From assembly GCA_964458575.1 (NCBI GenBank), contig CAYWMD010000027.1, positions 1-64,000 on the forward strand: DNA of 64,000 bases. Reading direction: 5' to 3'. The position numbers were made by a program, and so were the translations under genes. This stretch comes from CAYWMD01 sp964458575 (GTDB lineage: Bacteria; Verrucomicrobiota; Verrucomicrobiia; Limisphaerales; JADLHS01). Positions within the stretch are counted from its first letter, which is position 1; each line of letters begins with the position of its first letter. Positions 15,472 through 27,607 of this stretch are shown piece after piece. Below the pieces are notes generated by a model, which was not told the origin of the DNA, made no database searches, and worked only from the letters and a program-made list of their open reading frames with translations.

Positions 15472-17076
15472 ATGTTGAGCAAAGACAGTTCTTTGGGCGC
15501 GAGCGGCAACGGTGATGGCAACGGCCAGTCACTGGCGGAGCAGTTGCGTGCCGCATCGGAGTTGCTGGAAAAAGTCGCGCGTGACCGCGCAATGCTCGCG
15601 GGGCTGTCGCTCGAGGAACACGCGCGGTTGATGAAGGCCGCGGGCGATGTCTATTGCCCGGACGTGCGCGAGCGGCGGCGGCTGGTCAAGGCACGGTCGC
15701 GTCAGCGCAAGACCGACAAGCTGGAGCGCGACCAGACCGTGCTGAACGAGACCGGCATCCGTGCGCTGCGCCGCAAACCGGTGTTCACCACGCCGAATCT
15801 GCCGCCACCGCCGGACATGGAGCCGCGCGAGGTGGAGAACGATCCCAATTTCCGCGAAGTCGTCGAACCGCAGAATTGCTACATTTGCAAGCAGGATTAC
15901 TCGGCGATCCATCATTTCTACGACCAGCTTTGCCCGACGTGCGCGGAGTTGAATTTTCGGAAGCGCACCGAGTTGGCGGATTTGCGCGGGCGCGTGGCGT
16001 TGCTCACCGGTGGGCGCGTGAAGATTGGTTACCAGGCGGGCATCAAGCTCCTGCGGGCCGGCGCGCATCTCATCGTGACCACGCGTTTTCCCCGCGACTC
16101 GGCGGCGCGCTACGCACAGGAGCCGGACTTTGCGGAGTGGGGACACCGGCTGGAGATCTTCGGGTTGGACTTGCGCCACACGCCGAGCGTGGAGGCGTTC
16201 TGTTCGCATTTGCTGGCCACCCGCGACCGGCTGGATTTCATCGTCAACAACGCCTGCCAAACCGTGCGGCGGCCGCCGGATTTTTACGCGCACATGATGG
16301 AGCGCGAGAGCGCGTCGGTGGCTGAGATGCCGGAAAAAGTCCGCAAGCTGCTCGGTGCTTACGAAGGACTGCGCGGTTATCACATTTTGCCGGAAGGTGG
16401 AGCGCCTGTTGGAGTTCAAGCTTTAGCTTGCGCGACGGACACGCTGAAGCGTGAACTCCAACAGGCCGGCCTCATGCACGCCGCCGCGCTCTCGCAAGTG
16501 CCGTTGTTGCCGGAAGAGCTGGCGGCGCAGAAGGCGTTGTTTCCCGAAGGCAGGCTTGACCAGGATTTGCAGCAGGTGGATTTGCGCGAGCGCAATTCAT
16601 GGCGGCTGCGGTTGCACGAAGTTCCGTCGGTGGAGTTGCTCGAAGTCCACCTCGTCAATGCGGTGGCGCCGTTCATTCTGAACGCGCGGTTAAAGCCCTT
16701 GATGCTTCGCACGCCGGAACGCGACAAACACATCGTCAATGTTTCCGCTGTGGAAGGCCAGTTCTACCGGAAGTTCAAGACCACCCGGCATCCGCACACG
16801 AACATGGCCAAGGCGGCGTTGAACATGCTAACGCGCACGTCCGCGGCGGACTATCACGCCGATGGCATTCACATGAACGCCGTGGACACCGGCTGGGTGA
16901 CGGACGAAGACCCGGTTCATCTGGCTGCACGGAAGACGAAGGACCACCGGTTTCATCCGCCGCTGGACATTGTGGACGGCGCGGCGCGCATCGTTGACCC
17001 GATCATTGTCGGATTCAACACCCGCCATCACATCTGGGGGAAATTCCTCAAGGATTACCAGCCGACGGATTGGTAG
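15472..17076 (+). CDS. SDR-family oxidoreductase with N-terminal zinc ribbon, catalytic Tyr replaced
   Basis: This is a 534-residue protein. The first 140 residues are charged and helical. A zinc-ribbon-like CYICKQDYSAIHHF...CPTCAEL lies at about 140-165. The SDR domain then runs from LTGGRVKIGYQAGIKLL (nucleotide loop) through FIVNNACQTVRRPP to the C-terminus. In the active-site region VNVSAVEGQF supplies the Ser, but the YxxxK position reads TNMAK, so Thr stands where the catalytic Tyr is normal while Lys is kept. DTGWVTDE replaces the usual PG motif. An embedded palindrome at 16405-16465 adds VGVQALACATDTLKRELQ between SDR elements. The last 29 bases overlap the convergent metalloprotease gene. 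Confidence 0.8.
   Translation: MLSKDSSLGASGNGDGNGQSLAEQLRAASELLEKVARDRAMLAGLSLEEHARLMKAAGDVYCPDVRERRRLVKARSRQRKTDKLERDQTVLNETGIRALRRKPVFTTPNLPPPPDMEPREVENDPNFREVVEPQNCYICKQDYSAIHHFYDQLCPTCAELNFRKRTELADLRGRVALLTGGRVKIGYQAGIKLLRAGAHLIVTTRFPRDSAARYAQEPDFAEWGHRLEIFGLDLRHTPSVEAFCSHLLATRDRLDFIVNNACQTVRRPPDFYAHMMERESASVAEMPEKVRKLLGAYEGLRGYHILPEGGAPVGVQALACATDTLKRELQQAGLMHAAALSQVPLLPEELAAQKALFPEGRLDQDLQQVDLRERNSWRLRLHEVPSVELLEVHLVNAVAPFILNARLKPLMLRTPERDKHIVNVSAVEGQFYRKFKTTRHPHTNMAKAALNMLTRTSAADYHADGIHMNAVDTGWVTDEDPVHLAARKTKDHRFHPPLDIVDGAARIVDPIIVGFNTRHHIWGKFLKDYQPTDW
16405..16465. repeat. Palindromic element inside a coding gene (family A, copy 2)
   Basis: Left arm CCTGTTGGAGTTCAAGCT and right arm GAACTCCAACAGG frame a roughly 61-base palindrome inside the SDR gene. 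It is homologous to elements at 8681-8740 and 36781-36855 and reads in the same frame as copy 1: VGVQAL on the left and LKRELQ on the right. Confidence 0.9.
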
Positions 17077-18022
17077 CGTTCGTCCGGGCGGGTTCGGACA
17101 TTTTTCCCGTCTTCAGAAACTGCAGGTCCTTCCCGGAAGCGGCGGATTTCAAGCGGCGCACGTAATCGTGCCATTCGGATTGCACCTGGTCCACCGGCCC
17201 GATGAGCCTCTCGAACGTATCCAGGTTTCCACCGCTCGACACCAGCGCCAGGGCGTGGTTGCGGTATTTGTCGCTCTCCCAAATGAAGTGCGTGAGCGTC
17301 CACCAGTGCAGATAGTAAAGGTTGAAGTGCTGGTTTATGCCGGGCCCGCCGTGGTCGGTGATGATCGCGCGCAATGGAATGACGCTGCCGTTGCGGAGGT
17401 TCTCCGCGAGATCGGGGCGGGTGGCCAGTTCGTCGAGCCACCAGACCGGATAGGTATGAAGATCAACCTGCCCCACCGCGAGCCGGTTGGAGATCAAGCG
17501 GCTGGCGGAAAAATACTCGGACAAGCCTTCATCCAACCATTTCGCGAGGCGCAAATGCGCAACCTCCTCGTTCAACTGGTGGACGCATTCGTGCAGCATC
17601 CAGTGGTAGGGATTGGTTTCTTCGGCGGAATAATAGGCGTGGCAAAACGGCTTGCGATAGAAGGCTTCGGCCCAACCCAGGCCGGGATTTACGCGGCGCA
17701 TTTCCGCGCGGTCCTGGTAAAGTTTGACGTGGAGCCGGGGATGCGTCCGCTGAAACCCGCTGACGCTGCCAAGCCGGTTCGAGTAGGCGGTGTAAAGCAA
17801 CTCCAACGTCTGAACCGTGCTTTCGGTCTGCGACCGGGTCGCGGTGGAAAAAATGGTGTAATGGAACGAATTCAGTGTCAGCGTGGGATGCCACGGACGC
17901 GGGATGAACTTCCAGGCGGCCACAGCCAGAACCAGTAGCAAATAGAGCAGCAGCCGCGTCTCGCGCGCCCTCAACTTCCAGCGGACTGATGGCATTGCTG
18001 GCGACACTGTCAAAGCAAGCAT
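17048..18022 (-). CDS. Membrane-anchored gluzincin-type metalloprotease
   Basis: This is a 324-residue protein with an N-terminal membrane anchor (LLLYLLLVLAVAAWKFI, residues about 24-40) and an extracytoplasmic zinc-protease domain. The motif is His144-Glu-Cys-Val-His148 (HECVH, a variant HExxH), followed by LAKWLDEGLSEYF, in which Glu165 or Glu169 would be the third zinc ligand, as in the peptidase MA-like clan. The target is unknown. The gene ends inside the 3' end of the convergent SDR gene (29-base overlap). Alternative starts at residue 10 (ATG) would remove a short leader. Confidence 0.75.
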   Translation of the reverse strand: MLALTVSPAMPSVRWKLRARETRLLLYLLLVLAVAAWKFIPRPWHPTLTLNSFHYTIFSTATRSQTESTVQTLELLYTAYSNRLGSVSGFQRTHPRLHVKLYQDRAEMRRVNPGLGWAEAFYRKPFCHAYYSAEETNPYHWMLHECVHQLNEEVAHLRLAKWLDEGLSEYFSASRLISNRLAVGQVDLHTYPVWWLDELATRPDLAENLRNGSVIPLRAIITDHGGPGINQHFNLYYLHWWTLTHFIWESDKYRNHALALVSSGGNLDTFERLIGPVDQVQSEWHDYVRRLKSAASGKDLQFLKTGKMSEPARTNATNPSAGNP

Positions 18023-18149
18023 CGGTCATTCAACCGCATTTGCAAGTGAAAGCAATTCAGCCAAAGCCGTCCGGCTGTCGTCGTAAAAATGGGAAAAATA
18101 GAATTGCGCCAGCGGTGCGCGGGGCGAGATGCATCACAAGCGTTCCAAT

Positions 18150-19043
18150 TCAAATTTGTGGCTGCGTCGTGCGCGGTTTGATTTGCCGCGACAAGCCGAT
18201 CACCAGTCCCACCACAATCGCCGCGCTACCCCAAAGTTGTCCCCAGTGCAGCGCTTCGCCCAGCCACAGCTTCGCGATAATCACACCGCTAACCGGCTGG
18301 AGGAAAATCGTCATCGCCGCCACATTCACTTCACCTTCGCGAATCACCAGAAACCAGTAAGCGTAGCCGAAGGATGTGCAAACCAGTCCCATCATCAGCA
18401 GCCACAACCACGCTTGCGGTGGCAGGTGCGCCGCGGCGGCCAGCGTCTGACGTCCGTCAATCAGTAGATTCAGAGCCGTGGCCGCCACCAACCCCACCGC
18501 CACAAACTTGATGGGACTGGCGCGAGCAATGATCGGCTTGCCGCCAACGGAGAGTGCGGTTTCGCACAAAAACGACGACATGAAGATCGCGCTCGCGCTC
18601 AGGCTCACCCATTTGAAGTCGTCGCGCCACACGCCGTTCAGCAGGACAACGCCAAAAACGCCGAGCGCAAACCCAACCATTCGCCGCGGTCCGATGTGTT
18701 CCCGCAAAAAAATCGCCGCCGCCACCGAGGCGACCAACGGCTCAATGGCCATGAGGATGGAAGAATTGGACGCCGTGCTGAGTTGGGTGCCCACCACCTG
18801 CAAGCGCTGGCCCAGCACGAACACGCCAATACCCAGAATGCTGGTCTTCAGCAAATCGCGACCCCGCGGCGCATCGCCCGGAATCCAGGGCCACAACACC
18901 ACCAAACCCAACCCCGCCAGGCCGAAGCGCAACGTGACGATACCGCCCGGCTCCAGCCAGGGTTCCAGGAACTTGTAAATTGAAAGCGTGGCTGCCCAGA
19001 CCACGTTCAACGCCAGCAGAACGATCAGGTGTTTTGGTTTCAT
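18150..19043 (-). CDS. EamA-family (DMT) transporter
   Basis: This is a 297-residue integral membrane protein with about ten membrane segments arranged as two EamA repeats. Each repeat shows the usual small/Pro pattern, for example LRFGLAGLGLVVLWPWI in the first and FLVIREGEVNVAAMTIFLQPVSGVIIAKLWLGE in the second. DMT exporters move amino acids, nucleotides or drugs. The substrate here cannot be predicted. The gene begins 24 bases after hisA on the same strand, so the two may be co-transcribed. The link to histidine synthesis is probably coincidental. Confidence 0.85.
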   Translation of the reverse strand: MKPKHLIVLLALNVVWAATLSIYKFLEPWLEPGGIVTLRFGLAGLGLVVLWPWIPGDAPRGRDLLKTSILGIGVFVLGQRLQVVGTQLSTASNSSILMAIEPLVASVAAAIFLREHIGPRRMVGFALGVFGVVLLNGVWRDDFKWVSLSASAIFMSSFLCETALSVGGKPIIARASPIKFVAVGLVAATALNLLIDGRQTLAAAAHLPPQAWLWLLMMGLVCTSFGYAYWFLVIREGEVNVAAMTIFLQPVSGVIIAKLWLGEALHWGQLWGSAAIVVGLVIGLSRQIKPRTTQPQI

Positions 19044-19067
19044 TCAGCGCCGAACCCAAACGGGAGG

Positions 19068-19832
19068 CTATTGGCCCACCCGCTGATTGAAGGCCACGCA
19101 CTCGGAATAACGCACTCCGCTGCCGCCAAAAATGTCCAGCGCTGAACCGATGGTTAAGTCAATTTTACCCTGCCCCAGCCGCGTGACTTCCTCCAGGTCC
19201 GCGAGCGAACTGGCACCGCCGGCATAGGTGGTGGGAATCGGCGACCACAGCCCGAGGTTTCGCACCAATTCGCGATCAATCCCGCGACACAATCCTTCCA
19301 CGTCCACAGCGTGAATCAGGAATTCGGCACACGAACGCGCCAAGGTTTGCAACGTCTCCACCGAGACTTTCAAGTCGGTGAATTTTTGCCATCGGTCGGT
19401 GACGACGAAGTAATCCTGTCCGCGCCGTCGGCAGCTCAGGTCGAGCACCAATTTGGATGTGCCGACGGTTTTGACCAATTCTTCGAGCCGCGCGGAGTCC
19501 AATCGCCCTTCCCGAAACACCCAACTTGTGACGATGACATGCGAGGCGCCCGCATCCAACCAACTGCGCGCGTTGGCCGCGTTGATGCCGCCGCCGATTT
19601 GCAGTCCGCCCGGAAACGCCGCAAGCGCGGCGCGGGCGCCGGCGTCGTTTCCCGGCCCGAGCATGATGACGTGTCCGCCGCGCAAGCCGTCGCGTTGGTA
19701 AAGTTCGGCATACCAGGCGGCCGGTCGGTCGGAGACAAAGTTTGTGCGGAGGCGGCCTGGCTCACTTTGCAGCGTGCCGCCGACGATTTGCTTCACTTTG
19801 CCTTCGTGCAGGTCAATGCAGGGACGAAACAC
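19068..19832 (-). CDS. hisA: Phosphoribosylformimino-AICAR ribotide isomerase, eukaryotic type
   Basis: This is a 254-residue TIM-barrel isomerase of histidine biosynthesis (ProFAR to PRFAR). It resembles the fungal/plant HIS6 form rather than the usual bacterial HisA. Markers are CIDLHEGKVKQIVGGTL at the start, then TNFVSDRPAAWYAELY, HVIMLGPGND, LQIGGGINAANARSWLDAGA, VIVTSWVFREGRL, LVLDLSCRR, FLIHAVDVEGLCRGID and the closing KIDLTIGSALDIFGG. The catalytic aspartates lie in CIDLHEG and in HAVDVEG. No other his gene is in the window. The gene is first in a two-gene unit with the EamA transporter. Confidence 0.9.
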   Translation of the reverse strand: MFRPCIDLHEGKVKQIVGGTLQSEPGRLRTNFVSDRPAAWYAELYQRDGLRGGHVIMLGPGNDAGARAALAAFPGGLQIGGGINAANARSWLDAGASHVIVTSWVFREGRLDSARLEELVKTVGTSKLVLDLSCRRRGQDYFVVTDRWQKFTDLKVSVETLQTLARSCAEFLIHAVDVEGLCRGIDRELVRNLGLWSPIPTTYAGGASSLADLEEVTRLGQGKIDLTIGSALDIFGGSGVRYSECVAFNQRVGQ

Positions 19833-19994
19833 GCTGGCAGACTAGGATTCGGGTTCAGAAGTGCCAAGCATCGAGTTGAGACGGAACGATGCGATCACGG
19901 CGTGCCTTTGTCCATGAACGAGACGATGGCATAAGTGCCGCAAGCCGACTGCTTTTGGTGCGAAAATTGCAGTGTTTTTTTCCGATTTTTTGCG

Positions 19995-21974
19995 ATGCAT
20001 CCGATCACCATTACTCGTTCTTCAACCAGCATGAGGCGGCCTCACAGCGGCGCTGCGGTGCTGTCCCTGTTTTTGGCCGCTGTGGGCGCGTACGCCTCGT
20101 CGGTCCTGCCCTTGTCGCTGGAGGAACAAGTCCAGTCGGCCGCGTCCGTTTTTCGAGGGACGGTCCTGCGCAACGAATCGTACCGGAGCGCGGACGACGG
20201 CCTGATCTACACCCGTACAGCGATTCGGGTGGACGAAGGGTTCAAAGGGAATCTGCCGGCCGTGATCAACGTGGTTCACCGTGGCGGCAAGGTGGGCAAT
20301 GTGGAATTAAACGAGGGCTTCGCGCCGCGATTCCGCGTGGGGGAGGAACGGCTGCTGTTCGTCTCACGCCGGGCGGACGGCACCCTGTTCGCAACGCAAG
20401 GAGCGGCCTCGGCCGCGCGGTTGCGCCGGGATCTGAACGGGTTGCTCGCACGCAGTCCGGGTGGCGTCGTTGAGGGTCTCCGGGCCCGGCTCAAGGGCAA
20501 ACTCCTCCCGGGCGCGGACGTGACCGATCAAGCCGCCGGTATTTCGCCGTACGACTTTTACTTCGAGCCATCGGGCGACGTCGGCGGGCCCAGCACCAAC
20601 GGGCTGTCCGTCAGTGCTGACAACATACCCTCACGCTACATCCTGCCGGATCGTGGCGAGCCCGTTCGTTATCTGGTGGATGCGACGTCGCTGCCGGCGG
20701 GGATTTCACAGGCGCAGGCCCTGGCGGCGGTCAGCAACGCCATGTCCGCCTGGGCGGCGGCCAGCAGTTTCCGATTTGCCTTCGCGGGAACGCAGAGTTT
20801 TGGCATGAACGCGGTGAACATCACCAACAGTGACGGCTGCGTTCGCATTCAACTCCACGACAACTACAATTACATTTCGACCAGTAACGTCCTGGGCATC
20901 GGCGGCAGTTGGCGCGTCGGCCCATTGTTGACGGACGCGAACTGGGGCATGGGTGGTCGGATCGCGGGCATGGAATTCAACGTCAGTGTGAATGGCTACG
21001 TGATCCTCGAACGCACCAACACCGCGATGCAAAACCTGTCCACGTTCACCGAGGTCCTGACGCACGAGATTGGTCACGTTCTGGGCCTGGCCCATTCGAG
21101 CAATGTTGCCACGAACGACACGACGCTCACCAATTCGACCATGTACTACCTCGCTCACGCGGACGGTCGTGGCGCCGCCTTGAACAGCTACGACACCAAC
21201 GTCATCCGGCTGTTGCACCCGACCAACACCCCGCCTTGGACATTCGACCGGGTCATGGACGTGACGACGGCGCCCGCGGCCATCAACGTTGGCGGCATCA
21301 ATGAACTGGAGTTTCGTGGTTACGATTTGCAAACGGCGAACGTCACCCTGAGTACCAACGGTCAGTCCACGAACAACGGTGCCTTCACGCTCGTGGCCAG
21401 CAAGCTCAAGTACACCCCGCGTGCTTATTTCGGCGACTCGGCGCGTAATGACCCCGATCTCAGCGGTGACAGTTACAGTTTCAAGGACGTGATTTACGCC
21501 CGCTATTCCGATGGCACCAATTACTCCCCGTTTGGAATTATTCGCGTCGTATCGTTCCGGGGCGAAGCCACGGCCACCCCCGATGGCATTCCTGATTATT
21601 GGATGCTGAATTATTTTGGCCACGCGAATCCACAGGCGGCCGATCTCTCGCGGGCGACGGACGATGCCGATGGCGATCGTCTGACGAATCTTCAGGAATA
21701 CCTCGCCGGAACAAACCCGAAACTTGCCACCTCGGCCCAACGCATCACGTCCGTGGCGCCGGGCACGATACAATTTCAAGCCAAGGCCTACGATCTTTAC
21801 GAGGTTTTGGGTTCGACCAATCTCACCACTTGGACGCGCGTGACCGCCTTCGAGCCAACCAACGCATCTTACGAAGTGAGAACCACTCTCCCGCAGACCA
21901 ATATCACCGCCACCATTTCCAACCTGCCGACTTCGGGCCCGCGCATGTTCTTCCGGGTATTGAAGGTGCCGTAA
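19995..21974 (+). CDS. Secreted matrixin-type zinc metalloprotease
   Basis: This is a protein of about 659 residues with a signal peptide (SGAAVLSLFLAAVGAYASS) and an N-terminal beta-rich domain that includes SVFRGTVLRNESYRS. The matrixin catalytic domain has zinc site HEIGHVLGLAHSS, His357, His361 and His367 as ligands and Glu358 as base. After it come a beta-sandwich region and a calcium-binding DADGDRLTNLQEYLAGTNP loop, and a closing strand domain. The gene has no partner on its strand. The ATG at 19995 is preferred. A second ATG at 20031 (MRRPHSG) also starts a good signal peptide. Expected substrate: extracellular protein. Confidence 0.85.
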   Translation: MHPITITRSSTSMRRPHSGAAVLSLFLAAVGAYASSVLPLSLEEQVQSAASVFRGTVLRNESYRSADDGLIYTRTAIRVDEGFKGNLPAVINVVHRGGKVGNVELNEGFAPRFRVGEERLLFVSRRADGTLFATQGAASAARLRRDLNGLLARSPGGVVEGLRARLKGKLLPGADVTDQAAGISPYDFYFEPSGDVGGPSTNGLSVSADNIPSRYILPDRGEPVRYLVDATSLPAGISQAQALAAVSNAMSAWAAASSFRFAFAGTQSFGMNAVNITNSDGCVRIQLHDNYNYISTSNVLGIGGSWRVGPLLTDANWGMGGRIAGMEFNVSVNGYVILERTNTAMQNLSTFTEVLTHEIGHVLGLAHSSNVATNDTTLTNSTMYYLAHADGRGAALNSYDTNVIRLLHPTNTPPWTFDRVMDVTTAPAAINVGGINELEFRGYDLQTANVTLSTNGQSTNNGAFTLVASKLKYTPRAYFGDSARNDPDLSGDSYSFKDVIYARYSDGTNYSPFGIIRVVSFRGEATATPDGIPDYWMLNYFGHANPQAADLSRATDDADGDRLTNLQEYLAGTNPKLATSAQRITSVAPGTIQFQAKAYDLYEVLGSTNLTTWTRVTAFEPTNASYEVRTTLPQTNITATISNLPTSGPRMFFRVLKVP

Positions 21975-22008
21975 ACCGGTCCGGCAAATCGCGCGCGCCC
22001 GGCTGAGT

Positions 22009-23691
22009 TCACCAATCGCGCACGTTTCCGCCGGCCCGCGGATCCGCCGCGCCGGCGAATCCTTTGTTGTCGGCCGTCCGCGCGACGATTTGCGACACCG
22101 CCATGGACGACACGGTTCGCACCGGGTGCCCGCGTTGCGACAGGGCCGCTTGCAGGTGCGCCGGCAGCGTTTGCTCCACCGCCAATTCATCCGGCAGCCA
22201 TTGATGATGAATCCGCGGCGCCGCGACAGCTTCGGCGGGGCTTAGGCCCAGATCCAGCAGACAAACCAGTTCCATCAAAACCGTGCTGATGATCCGCGGT
22301 CCGCCCGCCGCTCCCAGCGCAAGCACGGGTTTGCCGTCACGCAATACGATGGTTGGAGTCATGGACGACAAGGGCCGCTTGCGGGGCGCAACGGCATTGG
22401 CTTCCGCGCCGACCAGACCGAAATAATTCTTCGCCCCGGCTTGGGCCGAGAAATCGTCCATCTCGTTGTTCATCACCACGCCCGTGCCTGGTATCACGAC
22501 CTTCGACCCGAAACTGGTGTTGACCGTGGCGGTGCAGGCAACCCAGTTGCCGGCGGCGTCGGCCACCGAGAAGTGGGTTGTGTGCTTCTTGAAAACGTCG
22601 GTCTTCCATCCTGCCGGGGTGCCGTGCGTGGTGACTTCGATCGCGTGCTGCGGGTTGATTCGAGCGGTGAGCGACGCGGCGTACGCTTTTGACACTAACC
22701 CACGTGGCACCCTGGCAAAATCCGGATCCCCAAGCCAATACGCCCGGTCCGCAAATGCCAGCTTCATCGCCTCGGCCATCAAGTGCAGCCGCGTCACGTC
22801 GTCGGCCGATTTCAGGTCGAAGGGTTCGAGGATGTTCAACATCTGTGCCACATGGACGCCCCCCGAACTGGGCGGCGGGAACGTGATCACCTCGTAGTCT
22901 CGATAGGTCGTGGTGATGGGTCTCCGCAGTCGGATGCGGTATTGGGCGAAGTCGGCGGCGTTCAGAATGCCCCCATTGGCCTTCATCCACTTTTCGACGG
23001 CTTGGGCGAACGGGCCGCGATAAAACCACTTGCCTCCCTGCTTGGCGATGTGGCGGTACGTCCGGGCGAGATCGGCCTGTTTGAGAATGTCCCCGGCTGC
23101 CAGTGGTTGGTGGTTACGGAAAAACACGGCGCGCGACGACTCGAACTGCGCGATGTCCGCGGATTCTTCCTTGAGCCGTTTGGCGTAACTCGCGCTGATG
23201 GCAAAGCCATCCTCAGCGATTTGTGCCGCCGGCAAAATCAAATCGCCGAGTTTCCGCCGGCCGAATTTCCTCACGGCGTATTCAAACGCGGCCAGTTCGC
23301 CCGGAACACCGCTGGCCAGCGCGCCGGTCTGGCTGAGCGTCGCGTCGGCCACGCCATTGCGAACAAACATATCCCGCGTCGCTGCGCCCGGCGCCATCTC
23401 CCGTCCGTCAATCGCGACCAGCTTCCCGTTCGCGAGCCGGATGAGCAGAAAGCATCCGCCGCCGATGCCGGCGTCGGCCCCATCCACCACACCGAGCGTC
23501 AGCCCGACCGCGACGGCGGCGTCAATCGCGTTGCCGCCGGCTTTCAAGACGTTGAGCCCGGCTTCGGTCGCCAGCGGGTGCACGGATGCCACGACTCCAT
23601 GCACATTTTCGGCGGTGGCCGGCTGGCTGACCAACCGGCCCAGCAGGAGACAGAGGGCCAACAGGTGTACTTGGCGGGGCACGGCAATCAT
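22009..23691 (-). CDS. ggt: Gamma-glutamyltransferase
   Basis: This is a 560-residue periplasmic enzyme with a signal peptide (LLALCLLLGRLVSQPATA). It splits glutathione and transfers the gamma-glutamyl group. The proenzyme cuts itself before the nucleophile Thr371 (TTHFSVADAAGNWVA), giving the large and small subunits. Other family marks are GGNAIDAAVAVGLTLGV, TFPPPSSGGVH, NEMDDFS and LGAAGGPRIISTV. Length and motif order are typical. It converges with the matrixin gene (34 bases apart) and is followed upstream by the divergent PSD1 gene. Confidence 0.93.
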   Translation of the reverse strand: MIAVPRQVHLLALCLLLGRLVSQPATAENVHGVVASVHPLATEAGLNVLKAGGNAIDAAVAVGLTLGVVDGADAGIGGGCFLLIRLANGKLVAIDGREMAPGAATRDMFVRNGVADATLSQTGALASGVPGELAAFEYAVRKFGRRKLGDLILPAAQIAEDGFAISASYAKRLKEESADIAQFESSRAVFFRNHQPLAAGDILKQADLARTYRHIAKQGGKWFYRGPFAQAVEKWMKANGGILNAADFAQYRIRLRRPITTTYRDYEVITFPPPSSGGVHVAQMLNILEPFDLKSADDVTRLHLMAEAMKLAFADRAYWLGDPDFARVPRGLVSKAYAASLTARINPQHAIEVTTHGTPAGWKTDVFKKHTTHFSVADAAGNWVACTATVNTSFGSKVVIPGTGVVMNNEMDDFSAQAGAKNYFGLVGAEANAVAPRKRPLSSMTPTIVLRDGKPVLALGAAGGPRIISTVLMELVCLLDLGLSPAEAVAAPRIHHQWLPDELAVEQTLPAHLQAALSQRGHPVRTVSSMAVSQIVARTADNKGFAGAADPRAGGNVRDW

Positions 23692-23822
23692 GTCAGCACG
23701 CGGGCGCGGGTTGGAACGACGGATTCACGTGCCTTGAGATGCGATTTACGGGGCCGCTTGTCAAATTCTCCGTGACGCGGCTCGGACTCCGTCAAATTTC
23801 GGACAAGAATGAGATTGAATAA

Positions 23823-27473
<3,651 letters not shown>

Positions 27474-27607
27474 GGCGGCGAAAAAAGGCCCGGGCACTCC
27501 GCTTCCCCTCCAATCTCACCGCGAGCCACAGTGGTGCGCCGTGGCGAGTCCCTGCTCTGGTTTGCGCCGTTCGCCCCAGAATGTGTCCCGGCGCCTTCGG
27601 GGCTGGA

